Shown: piece by piece, positions 28,005 through 37,063 of the stretch
Layout: every line of letters starts with the position of its first letter
Numbering within the stretch: the stretch's first letter is position 1
From: Nitrosomonas sp.
GTDB lineage: Bacteria; Pseudomonadota; Gammaproteobacteria; Burkholderiales; Nitrosomonadaceae
Length of the DNA: 64,000 bases
Assembly: GCA_024282035.1 (NCBI GenBank)
Contig: JAMWZR010000007.1
Span: 39,487 to 103,486 of the forward strand
Direction of reading: 5' to 3'
Program-made: the position numbers and the translations under genes
Notes under the pieces: model-generated
What the model saw: only the letters and a program-made list of their open reading frames with translations
Database searches by the model: none
What the model was told of the DNA's origin: nothing

Positions 28005-28880
28005 ATGAGTATGAAGGCAATTTTAAAACAGTTAGCTGCATCAGTTTGCAGTGTATTGGCACTGGGTGCCATTCATAATGCGGCAGCTGATACATCAGGT
28101 AATACGGAAATTCTGTTGAATTGGGCCGAAAGGACGTATCCGCAGTATTTTCCGACGCATCAAGTAACGCAAACTATCAATCCGTGGCTATATCGTTACT
28201 ACCCCGAAACCGGTATCTATGCTGGGGTCAACTCGGGTGATAGCAGTGCCTATGTGTTGGGAGGGCCATGGGGAGAATCGCCTGCACGCATTGATACGCT
28301 GGCAAGCTTGATTGCACAGATTACCAATTCCGGGGGAAATGGCAGCGTGCCGGCATGTAACGCAGCCAATGCTCCTGCTGGTTTGTTTTATACGCAAAAT
28401 GGCAATGTTGTTAATGTCACCACCAATGGACAATGTATACCTTTGCCATCCAGCAATAATTTGTGTCAGGCACCGCCGCAATCTGCTGCGACGGGTATTT
28501 CAGCTTTAACCAGTACCTCAGTGACTTCATTCAAGTTTGACGGAGTAAGTATCAATATTCCAGGGATTCCGAATCCGATTGAATCACTCGGTAAACAGTT
28601 CTCAAACAGTAAGTTCTGCACGATTAATGCACCAACTGAAGGCATAAATCTGACTGTTCATTCGGATGTTTGTTTCGACATGACAGCGCAGTTTGAAGGG
28701 CAGCCCGACGATATTCCCGGGGTGGTGGTAACACCGCCCATCACAATGACTACGAAAAGCACCACGACCAGTCAACAAGTTAGCGATTGTTTCGCAACTG
28801 ACGCTGATTCGGTTTTTGATGCACTTACGAATGAATTCTGGATCAAACAGAATGGTACTTTCGTAAAGCAGTCTTCATGA
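28005..28880 (+). CDS. Secreted protein of unknown function
   Basis: A 291-aa protein with a clear signal peptide (cleavage likely after AHNAAA, about residue 28). An N-terminal domain of about 75 residues follows (LLNWAERTYPQYFP, then YRYYPETGIYAGVNS, then VYVLGGPWG-like spacing). This domain type recurs in many secreted betaproteobacterial proteins, but its function is unknown to me. The rest has several paired cysteines and a Thr/Ser-rich stretch, consistent with an extracytoplasmic protein. Starts at 28005 or 28011 are both possible. It is divergent from the FecR-like gene, so the two may share a regulatory region. Confidence 0.65.
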   Translation: MSMKAILKQLAASVCSVLALGAIHNAAADTSGNTEILLNWAERTYPQYFPTHQVTQTINPWLYRYYPETGIYAGVNSGDSSAYVLGGPWGESPARIDTLASLIAQITNSGGNGSVPACNAANAPAGLFYTQNGNVVNVTTNGQCIPLPSSNNLCQAPPQSAATGISALTSTSVTSFKFDGVSINIPGIPNPIESLGKQFSNSKFCTINAPTEGINLTVHSDVCFDMTAQFEGQPDDIPGVVVTPPITMTTKSTTTSQQVSDCFATDADSVFDALTNEFWIKQNGTFVKQSS

Positions 28881-28903
28881 CCGGTTGATTATTTGCAATT
28901 CTG

Positions 28904-28939
28904 CATGTGCAGATTGTCAATTCTGACGGTCTGCACATG
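28904..28939. terminator. Hairpin between convergent genes
   Basis: CATGTGCAGA (28904-28913) pairs perfectly with TCTGCACATG (28930-28939) across a 16-base loop, just after the secreted-protein gene. There is no clear T tract, so a role in termination is only probable. Confidence 0.5.
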
Positions 28940-29080
28940 TGTACATGATTTGGTTGCGTGGTCTGAAAAAGGGAGTGAAGTGCGATGGAAATCTAGTCTA
29001 GGTATTATGGTGCGCATCGCAATTTATAACGGTATGAATGCGATCGAATGCCCGTTGCGAAAGCTCCCTTTATGTGTTCA

Positions 29081-30166
29081 CTATCCGATTTGTTGCGCAG
29101 TAATCGAATACCTGAAAGCCTCCGGATCGAGCGGATCCAATGTTTTTCCGCCAGTTTCACCATTGGGGTACATGAAGTAGGCCAGTTTGGTCTGGGTATG
29201 CGGTAGTACGACATCATGCGCAGTGTTGTAAGCCAGCCAGTTCATTTCCCAGTTGCCGAACAATTGCTTGCGGATCGTGGTTACTTTGGGATCGTCGGTT
29301 TGCAGGTTGCCCGGCGGTTCTTCGAGCACGACCTTGCGCACATCTGCCGGATCGACCGGTATCCAGCCAAAGCCCTGAATAAAGCATTCTGCTCGGCAGT
29401 GCTGTGCTTTACTGGCATTGGTGCTGCCCAGACCGAGACTCTTGTAGCCCTGCTGTGATGGTGCGATGCGTAACCCGTAGATGTCGCGGGCCGGAATGCC
29501 GACTGATCGCGACAAGCCAACAAACAGGGTATTGAGGTCGGCGCATTTTCCCCCGAGATAGCGTGTTTCCAACATGGTTCTGACATCTCCTCGACCACAT
29601 CCCCTGATCTTGGGATCGCGAAATGTGTTGTCAACGATCCATTCGTAGATTGCACGCGCTTTTTCGAGGTCGGTTTGGGCGAAGCGGGTGATGTTCAGGG
29701 CGGTATCACGTACGATGCCATCGATCGGGATCAGTTCGGTCGGTTCGGTGTAACGCTTTATTTCGCTTTGCGACAGACTGGGGATGCGTGGATCGGGTGT
29801 GGAGAGATTCACGCTGCGATCACGTGTGGCAAAACGGCTGATGACTTCGATGATTGGCGTTTTGATGCCATCTTGCCAGTGAGCATAAAGCATTTCGGCG
29901 CCATATCGGGATTCGATGACGATCTGTGCCGTACCGTTACCGTTCCAGGTATTGCCCAGCGGCTTGTGCCAGTCTGTTGAGGCGGCATAGGGTAGCGGGA
30001 TCCATGCCCGCGTTTGGCTGCCGGGTTCCGCAATTTCCAGTTTCGTGATTACCTCGAAAATGCGCCAGCCTTCGTTGGATGCGGTTGGTGTCGCCCTGCT
30101 CGAGGCCGACCAACCCGTCATGAGGGGTGCGGCTAGAGTCGCTTGCAGGAAAGTTCGTCGTTTCAT
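29081..30166 (-). CDS. Tat-exported transglutaminase-like protein
   Basis: A 361-aa protein starting with a twin-arginine type signal (KRRTFLQA). It contains a transglutaminase-like core: C208 in GGKCADLNTLF, H256 in AQHCRAECF, and an aspartate in WIPVDPAD (D272 or D275). Such domains act as cysteine proteases or acyl transferases on peptides. Export by Tat suggests a folded, possibly metal- or partner-bound protein in the periplasm. It lies just downstream of selU with a 47-base gap and may belong to the same transcript, though a functional link with selenium is not evident. Confidence 0.8.
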   Translation of the reverse strand: MKRRTFLQATLAAPLMTGWSASSRATPTASNEGWRIFEVITKLEIAEPGSQTRAWIPLPYAASTDWHKPLGNTWNGNGTAQIVIESRYGAEMLYAHWQDGIKTPIIEVISRFATRDRSVNLSTPDPRIPSLSQSEIKRYTEPTELIPIDGIVRDTALNITRFAQTDLEKARAIYEWIVDNTFRDPKIRGCGRGDVRTMLETRYLGGKCADLNTLFVGLSRSVGIPARDIYGLRIAPSQQGYKSLGLGSTNASKAQHCRAECFIQGFGWIPVDPADVRKVVLEEPPGNLQTDDPKVTTIRKQLFGNWEMNWLAYNTAHDVVLPHTQTKLAYFMYPNGETGGKTLDPLDPEAFRYSITAQQIG

Positions 30167-30213
30167 GTGTTAATCACCATTTGCGAGGGGCGGATAGGTT
30201 GTTCCGACAACGT

Positions 30214-31380
30214 TCAGTGTAATGGATTGCGCGATTGCATATAATCCACGACCTCCTGTCCAGAACCCCTGAAGCAGGGCTTAACCTGGCGGCGCTGCAA
30301 GGAATCGAGATACAGCGGGTCGTAATAGTATTTGACGAGTTTTTCGATCCAGACTCGGCTCGATTGCACGTCGTTGCGGTGCACCCATTCAGCTTGCGCA
30401 TGCTCCAAGTCTACTGAGATCTCCTGATATCGCTGTCCACCCAGCTTTCTGCTGATCATCGTTAGGGCATGTCGGTATTTTTCAAACAACTGCAAAGCCT
30501 GATGGTACAAGATTTCCGCATCGACTGTGTTGGAAGCGGCTTGCTGTGATATCTGGCGTGTTTGTTGTGCGTGGCCGATCGCAGAGTCCAGAATGTAATC
30601 CTGAAAGATATTGTTTACGCGAGTTGCGAACGGTTCATCGATCCAGATGACTTCGGAATTACGCATATGCGCAAAAAAACTTGCGGGCAAATACACTTTG
30701 CCGATGTGTCGGCTTTCGTCTTCCACTACAATCGGTCCGGGTCGGTCTGCATGATGAAGTTTCAGCAGATTGACGGCCAAGCGGTTTTCGAAATCGATTT
30801 GTGTGGGTTGCGGGATCGGTAGTCCGCCGAAAGCGGAACCGCGATGCTGAGCGATGGCTTCGATATCCAGCACTGGATAACGATTGCCCATTTTCTGTAT
30901 GAGTCTGGTTTTGCCGCTCCCCGTCGGGCCGGTGACAATCAGCAATGTGTGGCTGTCACTGAAGCGATCGATCGCGTCGATCAGAAATCGACGTGCCATC
31001 TTGTAGCCGCCGGTGATCAGTGGTCTGTCCGCACCGGCTTCCCTCAACCATTGCTGAGTAATTTTCGAGCGCTTGCCGCCGCGAAAGCAGTACAGCACGG
31101 TGTGCGGATTATTGCGGACAAAATCCAGCCATTGCTGCAAACGGTCCTGTTTTAAGGCACCCGAAATCATGGCATAACCCAGCCGGACGGCAGCTTCAGA
31201 ACCTTGTTGCTTGTAAGTGGTGCCAACACGTGCGCGTTCCTGGTCGTCGAGGATGGGCAGATTGACCGAACCGGGTAGGGATCCTTGTACGAACTCGACG
31301 GGTGCGCGCACGTCAATCAGTGGCGTGTCAGCAATGAATACAGCGATCAGATCATCGATGCCGATGTTTGAATTATGCAA
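30214..31380 (-). CDS. selU: tRNA 2-selenouridine synthase
   Basis: SelU (MnmH/YbbB) replaces sulfur by selenium at the wobble uridine of Glu, Gln and Lys tRNAs, via a geranylated intermediate. The protein has an N-terminal rhodanese domain with catalytic C98 in LYCFRGGKRS and a P-loop GPTGSGKT at about residues 151-158. The frame is open from a TTG at 31419. The TTG at 31380 is preferred because it overlaps the selD stop by 8 bases, giving 388 aa with the N-terminus close to the rhodanese domain as in homologues. It is coupled to selD, its selenophosphate supplier. Confidence 0.92.
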   Translation of the reverse strand: MHNSNIGIDDLIAVFIADTPLIDVRAPVEFVQGSLPGSVNLPILDDQERARVGTTYKQQGSEAAVRLGYAMISGALKQDRLQQWLDFVRNNPHTVLYCFRGGKRSKITQQWLREAGADRPLITGGYKMARRFLIDAIDRFSDSHTLLIVTGPTGSGKTRLIQKMGNRYPVLDIEAIAQHRGSAFGGLPIPQPTQIDFENRLAVNLLKLHHADRPGPIVVEDESRHIGKVYLPASFFAHMRNSEVIWIDEPFATRVNNIFQDYILDSAIGHAQQTRQISQQAASNTVDAEILYHQALQLFEKYRHALTMISRKLGGQRYQEISVDLEHAQAEWVHRNDVQSSRVWIEKLVKYYYDPLYLDSLQRRQVKPCFRGSGQEVVDYMQSRNPLH

Positions 31381-32422
31381 AATGCACCACTTTGTCTTGA
31401 CGGGATTGTACGGTGCCAATCACTGCAGCAGCCTGGAACCGAAGGCGCAAGGCTTGTAGCATGGATTGGCTGGCATCGGGTGCGACACTCAATAACAAAC
31501 CGCCGCTGGTTTGAGGATCGTGAATCAGCAGTTTATGCAATGTGTCCAGGCTGGACACGTCGATGTGCGGCGCAGTGTATTCCGCATTGGTTCGATGTGC
31601 CTTGGTCAGGAAACCCTGTTCCAGGCAGTGCAAAGCCTGATCGAACCGGGGAAGCTTGGCGGTTTCGATGTGCAGAGTTACTTCACTGGCCTGAGCCATT
31701 TGCATGGCATGACCGGAAAAGCCGAATCCGGTAATGTCGGTGGCAGCGTGGACCGCCGTTTGCAAATCCGGTGTCATAGCATCAATGGCGTTGTTGATGG
31801 TTGCCATACTGTCCAGTGTTGGCATGATGTCTTCTTCGCGCAGTTGCTGTCGCTTCACTCCAGCCGTCATGGTGCCAGTACCCAGTGCCTTGGTCAGAAT
31901 CAGATGGTCTCCGGGGCGGGCGCCTGCATTGGTCCACACATGATGTGGATTGACGAATCCAGTGACCGACAGGCCGAATTTCAATGTGTCGTCGTCGATC
32001 GAATGGCCGCCGACGAAATTGGCGCCGGCTTCGGCGATCTTGTCACTGGCGCCTTGCAGGACATCGACGATGACGGTCTCGGGCAATGTGGCAAGCGGAA
32101 AAGCCAGAATGCCCATGGCGGTAACTGGCTTGCCTCCCATGGCGTAGACGTCACTGAGGGCATTGGCAGCAGCGATGGCACCAAAAAGTTTCGGGGTGTC
32201 GACAATAGGCGTGAAGAAATCCAGGGTTTGTACCAGCGCCAGTTCATCGCTGATTTTATAGATCGCGGCATCGTCAAATAGTCTGCCATCGACCAGTAAC
32301 TCGGGATGTGGAACCGGAAACCTGACCTGCTGCAAAATACGGCGCAGCTCTGTTGCAGCAACCTTGGCAGCACATCCACCCTTTTGTACGGTTTGAGTCA
32401 GAGCGATTTTCTGTGAGTACAT
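31373..32422 (-). CDS. selD: Selenide, water dikinase (selenophosphate synthetase)
   Basis: SelD makes selenophosphate from selenide and ATP. The 349-aa protein has the active-site C17 and K20 in KGGCAAK (Cys rather than selenocysteine), the glycine-rich GGHSIDDDTLK segment and DPQTSGGLL. Its direct coupling to selU indicates that the selenium supplied here goes to tRNA selenouridine. No selA, selB or selC is seen in the window. Confidence 0.95.
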   Translation of the reverse strand: MYSQKIALTQTVQKGGCAAKVAATELRRILQQVRFPVPHPELLVDGRLFDDAAIYKISDELALVQTLDFFTPIVDTPKLFGAIAAANALSDVYAMGGKPVTAMGILAFPLATLPETVIVDVLQGASDKIAEAGANFVGGHSIDDDTLKFGLSVTGFVNPHHVWTNAGARPGDHLILTKALGTGTMTAGVKRQQLREEDIMPTLDSMATINNAIDAMTPDLQTAVHAATDITGFGFSGHAMQMAQASEVTLHIETAKLPRFDQALHCLEQGFLTKAHRTNAEYTAPHIDVSSLDTLHKLLIHDPQTSGGLLLSVAPDASQSMLQALRLRFQAAAVIGTVQSRQDKVVHFA

Positions 32423-32778
32423 GAATGCTTTGAAGCAGGAAGAAGTAGCCCATAATGGGGAAAAATCAGTGGGAAATGAAAGTACAGGAAAGAAAATGCA
32501 GTGTCAAACCGTGATTTCTGATGCTGTTCGTCTGTGAGCGAATGTGCTTTCTGGTTGCCGGGGCGTGTTGCAGTTAATAGGCCAGATTACTGGTATTCAG
32601 GGACACGGAGGGTTGTGGAATTTGGATGCTGAATGCGATGACTTGGAATCTTTCTTTGCATATCCATAAGGATAATTTATTGAGTGCATGCCTGTTTATG
32701 AGTAAACTCACGCTTCAAAATATTTAAATCATTTTTTTCAGTAACAAGTCAGATTACATCATTAATTTAGGATAGTTC
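32423..32778. other. Intergenic stretch between selD and the aminotransferase
   Basis: A 356-base divergent spacer that must hold both promoters. No conserved RNA, repeat or small gene is recognised. An AGGA site lies just before the ATG at 32779. Confidence 0.4.
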
Positions 32779-33996
32779 ATGAATACCGAAGATTTTCGTC
32801 CCGAAAAAGCAGCCAGCATTTTCTACCCGCCACAACGTGTCCTGATGGGACCAGGACCATCTGATACTCATTCTCGCGTTCTGAATGCCATGGCGCGTCC
32901 AACTTTGGGTCACCTGGATCCCGTCTTTACCGAGATGATGGAAGAGATAAAAGGCCTGATGCGTTATGCATTCCAGACTCAGAACCGGATGACCTTCCCG
33001 GTTTCCGGACCCGGTTCGGTGGGAATGGAGATGTGTTTTGTCAACATGATCGAACCCGGTGACAAGGTGATTGTTTGCCGCAACGGTGTGTTCGGTGGAC
33101 GGATGATCGAGAACGTCGAACGTCATGGCGGTGTGGCCGTGGTCGTGGATGATCCATGGGGCGAACCGGTGAGTCCGCAGAAAGTCGAGGATGCCTTGAA
33201 GAGTAATCCCGATGCCAAGATCGTAGCTTTCGTGCATGCCGAAACATCGACAGGGGCGCAATCCGATGCCAAGACATTGTGCGAGATCGCGCGCAAACAT
33301 AATTGCCTGACCATAGTCGATACGGTTACCTCACTGGGTGGCACGCCGATTAGGGTTGATGAATGGGGAATCGATGCCATTTATTCCGGCAGTCAGAAAT
33401 GTCTGTCCTGTCCGCCTGGTTTGTCTCCTGTCAGCTTTTCCGAGCGTGTGACCGAACTGGTCAAGAACCGCAAGCAAAAAGTACATAGCTGGTTCATGGA
33501 CATCAGTCTGTTGCTGAATTACTGGGGATCGTCTTCGCGTACATATCACCATACCGCACCAACCAACGCACTGTATGCGTTGCATGAGTCGTTGCTAATG
33601 CTGTCCGAAGAAGGGCTCGAGCATTCATGGGCGCGTCATCGCTACAACTATGAGGCATTGAAAGCCGGTTTTGCGACATTGGGTATGAATTATGTCGTCA
33701 AGGAAGAATACCGTCTGCCGCAATTGAACTCGGTTTTTGTTCCGGCGGGTGTGGATGAGAAGGAAGTTCGCCGTCGTTTGCTGGACGATTACAATCTCGA
33801 GATTGGAGCGGGATTGGGTGATTTTGCTGGCAAAGTCTGGCGTTTCGGGTTGATGGGGACATCATGCCGGATCGAAAATGTTATTTTCTGTCTGAACGCG
33901 CTGGAAGCCGTTCTGTCGGATCTGGGTATGAAAGTAGAACGGGGTGCGGCTGCTGCAGCGGCACATCGTAGCTATGCTACGAAACCGCTGTCTTGA
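32779..33996 (+). CDS. Serine--glyoxylate aminotransferase
   Basis: A 405-aa class V PLP-dependent aminotransferase. It has the N-terminal LMGPGPSD and LGHLDPVF motifs and the PLP lysine K207 in YSGSQKCLSCPPG. It matches the serine-glyoxylate/alanine-glyoxylate transaminase family that interconverts glyoxylate and serine with glycine and hydroxypyruvate. In autotrophs it can serve photorespiratory glyoxylate removal. No other serine-cycle gene is adjacent, so a full serine cycle is not implied. The gene is single, with a strong hairpin terminator downstream. Confidence 0.9.
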   Translation: MNTEDFRPEKAASIFYPPQRVLMGPGPSDTHSRVLNAMARPTLGHLDPVFTEMMEEIKGLMRYAFQTQNRMTFPVSGPGSVGMEMCFVNMIEPGDKVIVCRNGVFGGRMIENVERHGGVAVVVDDPWGEPVSPQKVEDALKSNPDAKIVAFVHAETSTGAQSDAKTLCEIARKHNCLTIVDTVTSLGGTPIRVDEWGIDAIYSGSQKCLSCPPGLSPVSFSERVTELVKNRKQKVHSWFMDISLLLNYWGSSSRTYHHTAPTNALYALHESLLMLSEEGLEHSWARHRYNYEALKAGFATLGMNYVVKEEYRLPQLNSVFVPAGVDEKEVRRRLLDDYNLEIGAGLGDFAGKVWRFGLMGTSCRIENVIFCLNALEAVLSDLGMKVERGAAAAAAHRSYATKPLS

Positions 33997-34031
33997 GGAT
34001 TTGCCTAAAAAAATAATTTTTCAGATAGAAG

Positions 34032-34085
34032 TTGCAGTCGATTTCTTGCTAAACACGGACAAGGAATCGACTGCAATTCATTTTA
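34032..34085 (+). terminator. Intrinsic terminator of the aminotransferase gene
   Basis: TTGCAGTCGATTTCTTG (34032-34048) pairs with CAAGGAATCGACTGCAA (34060-34076) over 17 positions with a single G-U pair and an 11-base loop, followed by TTCATTTTA. Confidence 0.8.
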
Positions 34086-34113
34086 AACTCATTCCGGATG
34101 ATCCGGTCACCAC

Positions 34114-35103
34114 ATGACTCTGGATTTGTCTTTGACAGCGATCGCGGTATCGTTGTCGTCTTTTTGGGTCGCTTATTTCTCAATCGTCTGGCTGATTAGA
34201 AGCAAACCGGCCTGGGCGTTGGATCGACCTAATTCGCGTTCACTGCATATCCTACCCGTTCCACGCATTGGTGGACTGGGTTTGTGGTTGGGTGTGGTCA
34301 CTTCTTGGCTGGTATGGCAAATTCCGGTTCCTGTTGCCATTGGAGCGGGAGCAGGTATGTTGCTGTTGGTATCGCTTGCCGATGATATAAAACCGCAACC
34401 GGTGTGGCTCCGGTTATTTGTTCACATGACTGCTGCCGGTGCTTTTGTGTATTGGTTGATGCCGGACTTCAACGCGCTTGCGGTATGGGGGGCGTTGGCT
34501 GCCGTAGTCTGGATGACGAATCTATACAACTTCATGGATGGCTCGGATGGCTTGGCGGGAGGAATGACTGTCATTGGATTCGGGTATTTCGGGATATTTG
34601 CACTGTTAGCAGGTGACGGCAATTTTGCTATGATCCATTTTTCAATTGCCGCTGCCGCCATGGCTTTTTTATTGCATAATTTTTACCCGGCACGTATCTT
34701 TTTGGGCGATGCTGGTTCCATTCCCCTCGGGTTTCTGGCAGTAACACTCGGAATATGGGGGTGGGTGCAAGATATCTGGTCAATGGGATTGCCGCTCATG
34801 GTGTTTTCTCCTTTCATTGTCGATGCGACGGTTACCTTGGTCAAGCGCTTGCTGGCAGGGAAAAAGATTTGGCAAGCACACCGCGAACATTACTATCAGC
34901 GTATCATTCAATGCGGTTTCGGTCATCGCAATACCGCTCTCGCCGGATATGTCCTGATGCTCGCTGTTGGAGGCAGCGCACTGTGGGCCGACAGGCAGGA
35001 TCCGTCAATGCAGTTCCGGATGATGTTGGTGTGGGGGGGTATTTATTTGATTCTGATGGTTATTTTTGATTTTTATCAGAAAAATCATCGCACTCGGGGA
35101 TAG
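34114..35103 (+). CDS. Undecaprenyl-phosphate glycosylphosphotransferase, MraY/WecA family
   Basis: A 329-aa polytopic membrane enzyme (about 10 hydrophobic segments). It has the family signatures DRPNSRSLH (N-terminal loop), NLYNFMDGSDGLAGG (catalytic Asp region) and FLGDAGSIPLGF. It transfers a sugar phosphate from a UDP-sugar to undecaprenyl phosphate, the first step in building a surface polysaccharide repeat unit. The dehydratase gene starts directly after it. The family cannot be resolved to WecA or a specific sugar from sequence alone. Confidence 0.9.
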   Translation: MTLDLSLTAIAVSLSSFWVAYFSIVWLIRSKPAWALDRPNSRSLHILPVPRIGGLGLWLGVVTSWLVWQIPVPVAIGAGAGMLLLVSLADDIKPQPVWLRLFVHMTAAGAFVYWLMPDFNALAVWGALAAVVWMTNLYNFMDGSDGLAGGMTVIGFGYFGIFALLAGDGNFAMIHFSIAAAAMAFLLHNFYPARIFLGDAGSIPLGFLAVTLGIWGWVQDIWSMGLPLMVFSPFIVDATVTLVKRLLAGKKIWQAHREHYYQRIIQCGFGHRNTALAGYVLMLAVGGSALWADRQDPSMQFRMMLVWGGIYLILMVIFDFYQKNHRTRG

Positions 35104-35104
35104 T

Positions 35105-37063
35105 ATGTTCGTCAGCAGATTTGGAATGAGAACAGTGATAGCGTTTGCCCATGACTTTTTTGCTGTCGCCATTGCATGGATACTCTCTTTTCTGTTTTGT
35201 TTCAATTTTGACGTGCCACCTGAAGGATATTCGTTGTTACCCAAAGTGCTACCATGGACGATCCCGACACAAACGGCTATTTTTCTGCTGTTTGGCTTGT
35301 ACCGTGGACTTTGGCGATACGCCAGTCTGCCCGACATGAAAAGAATTTTTGTGGCAGTTGGTGTGGGTTCATTATCGGCATTGCTAATGTTGCAGCTAGC
35401 CGGTCTGCTGTCGATGATTCCGGTTTCAGTTCTGGTTCTGGAACCACTTTTGCTACTGCTGATCATGGCGGTGAGTCGACTGGCTTATCGTGCCTGGAAA
35501 GAATACCGTCTGTATGGTGGCGAGGGTAGCGAAGCGAAGCCGGTGCTGATCATCGGAGCGGGTGCGACCGCCATGACCCTGGTGAAGGAACTGACCAGGA
35601 GCAGGGAATGGCATGTGGTCGGCATGCTTGATGATAGTCCCAAGAAGCTAGGGGTGCGTTTGCACGGTGTCAAAGTAATGGGAACCATCAACGAACTTTC
35701 ACACTGGGTGCAACTGCTGACCGTCGAGCACGTCATTATTGCCGTATCCAATGATGCGCACCGGATTTATCGGTATGCGCTGGAAATGTGTTCGGAAATC
35801 GGTGCAAAAGTGATGATCGTGCCATCCTATACCGATCTGATCAGTGGTCATGCCACGGTGAGTAAAATTCGTGAAATCGAACTCGATGACCTGCTTGGCA
35901 GAGTACCAGTCGTGCTCGACAATGATGGCTTGCACGGATTGCTCACTGCAAAATCCATTCTGGTCACAGGTGCCGGAGGGTCGATAGGATCGGAGCTCTG
36001 CCGTCAACTGGCTGCCTTTGAACCCGACCGGATCGTGTTTCTCGAATTGAATGAGTATGCGCTGTACAGTATTCAGGAGGAATTCGTGTCGCGATTTCCT
36101 GGCATCAAGATGTCGTTTGTCATCGGTGATATCAAGGATCATGCGCGAATGACACAGCTCTTCACGCAGTTCCAACCGACTGTGGTGTTTCATGCAGCGG
36201 CTTACAAGCATGTTCCGCTGATGGAACATGAAAATGCCTATCAGGCCCTGCTGAATAACGTTCTGGGCACGTATGTGGTGGCGCAGGTGGCAATGCGCTA
36301 TGGGGTGCAGAAGTTTGTATTGATCTCGACCGACAAGGCAGTTAATCCGGTGAGTGTCATGGGAGCAAGCAAGCGTCTGGCGGAAATGGTTTGTCAGGCA
36401 CTGCAGCAATCCAGCTCAACCTATGATCAGGTACCGGTTACTCAACATAAGCATTCCACTTGTTTTGTCATGGTGCGCTTTGGTAATGTGCTGGGAAGTA
36501 CCGGCAGTGTCATTCCCAAATTTCGTGAACAGATTGCCAGAGGAGGACCTATTACCGTCACCCATCCTGACATGACTCGGTATTTCATGTCGATTCCTGA
36601 AGCGGCCCAACTGGTGTTGCAGGCGGCGTTGATGGGTGGAACCACCGGAGGGGGTGAGATCTTCGTGCTGGACATGGGGAATCCGGTCAAGATCGTTGAT
36701 TTGGCAAATGATCTGATTCATTTGTCGGGATTGACGGAGGAAGACATACCCATTGTGTTCAGTGGATTGCGGTCAGGAGAAAAGCTGCATGAGGAATTGT
36801 TGTCGACCAGCGAGAATACCTTGTCGACGCCGCATGAAAAATTGCGCATCGCTCAGGCGCGTCAGGTTGATGAGAACTGGTTGTTTGATCTGATTAGCTG
36901 GTTGAGCAAGGTGCCGGTTTTAAGCGATCAGGAAGTGCGCACGGAGCTGGAAAAATGGGTGCCGGAATATACGCACAAGGAATCGGAGTCGGTTGAATCG
37001 GATATTGACCCGATTGTGAGCAATAGCGGTGCTAATAATGCGGAGAGTAGTCGAGGTATTTGA
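35105..37063 (+). CDS. Membrane-bound nucleotide-sugar dehydratase (PglF/CapD/WbpM family)
   Basis: A 652-aa protein with four N-terminal membrane segments, a first Rossmann region (VLIIGAGATAMTLV), and a C-terminal SDR domain with NAD site VTGAGGSIGSELC, then HAAAYKHVPLME and STDKAVNPVSVMGASKR. Members are UDP-GlcNAc 4,6-dehydratases that lead to bacillosamine or QuiNAc-type sugars. The ATG at 35105, two bases after the preceding stop, has a GGGGA site and is preferred over an upstream start at 35066. The 3' end overlaps the converging ABC-protein gene by 32 bases. Confidence 0.9.
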   Translation: MFVSRFGMRTVIAFAHDFFAVAIAWILSFLFCFNFDVPPEGYSLLPKVLPWTIPTQTAIFLLFGLYRGLWRYASLPDMKRIFVAVGVGSLSALLMLQLAGLLSMIPVSVLVLEPLLLLLIMAVSRLAYRAWKEYRLYGGEGSEAKPVLIIGAGATAMTLVKELTRSREWHVVGMLDDSPKKLGVRLHGVKVMGTINELSHWVQLLTVEHVIIAVSNDAHRIYRYALEMCSEIGAKVMIVPSYTDLISGHATVSKIREIELDDLLGRVPVVLDNDGLHGLLTAKSILVTGAGGSIGSELCRQLAAFEPDRIVFLELNEYALYSIQEEFVSRFPGIKMSFVIGDIKDHARMTQLFTQFQPTVVFHAAAYKHVPLMEHENAYQALLNNVLGTYVVAQVAMRYGVQKFVLISTDKAVNPVSVMGASKRLAEMVCQALQQSSSTYDQVPVTQHKHSTCFVMVRFGNVLGSTGSVIPKFREQIARGGPITVTHPDMTRYFMSIPEAAQLVLQAALMGGTTGGGEIFVLDMGNPVKIVDLANDLIHLSGLTEEDIPIVFSGLRSGEKLHEELLSTSENTLSTPHEKLRIAQARQVDENWLFDLISWLSKVPVLSDQEVRTELEKWVPEYTHKESESVESDIDPIVSNSGANNAESSRGI

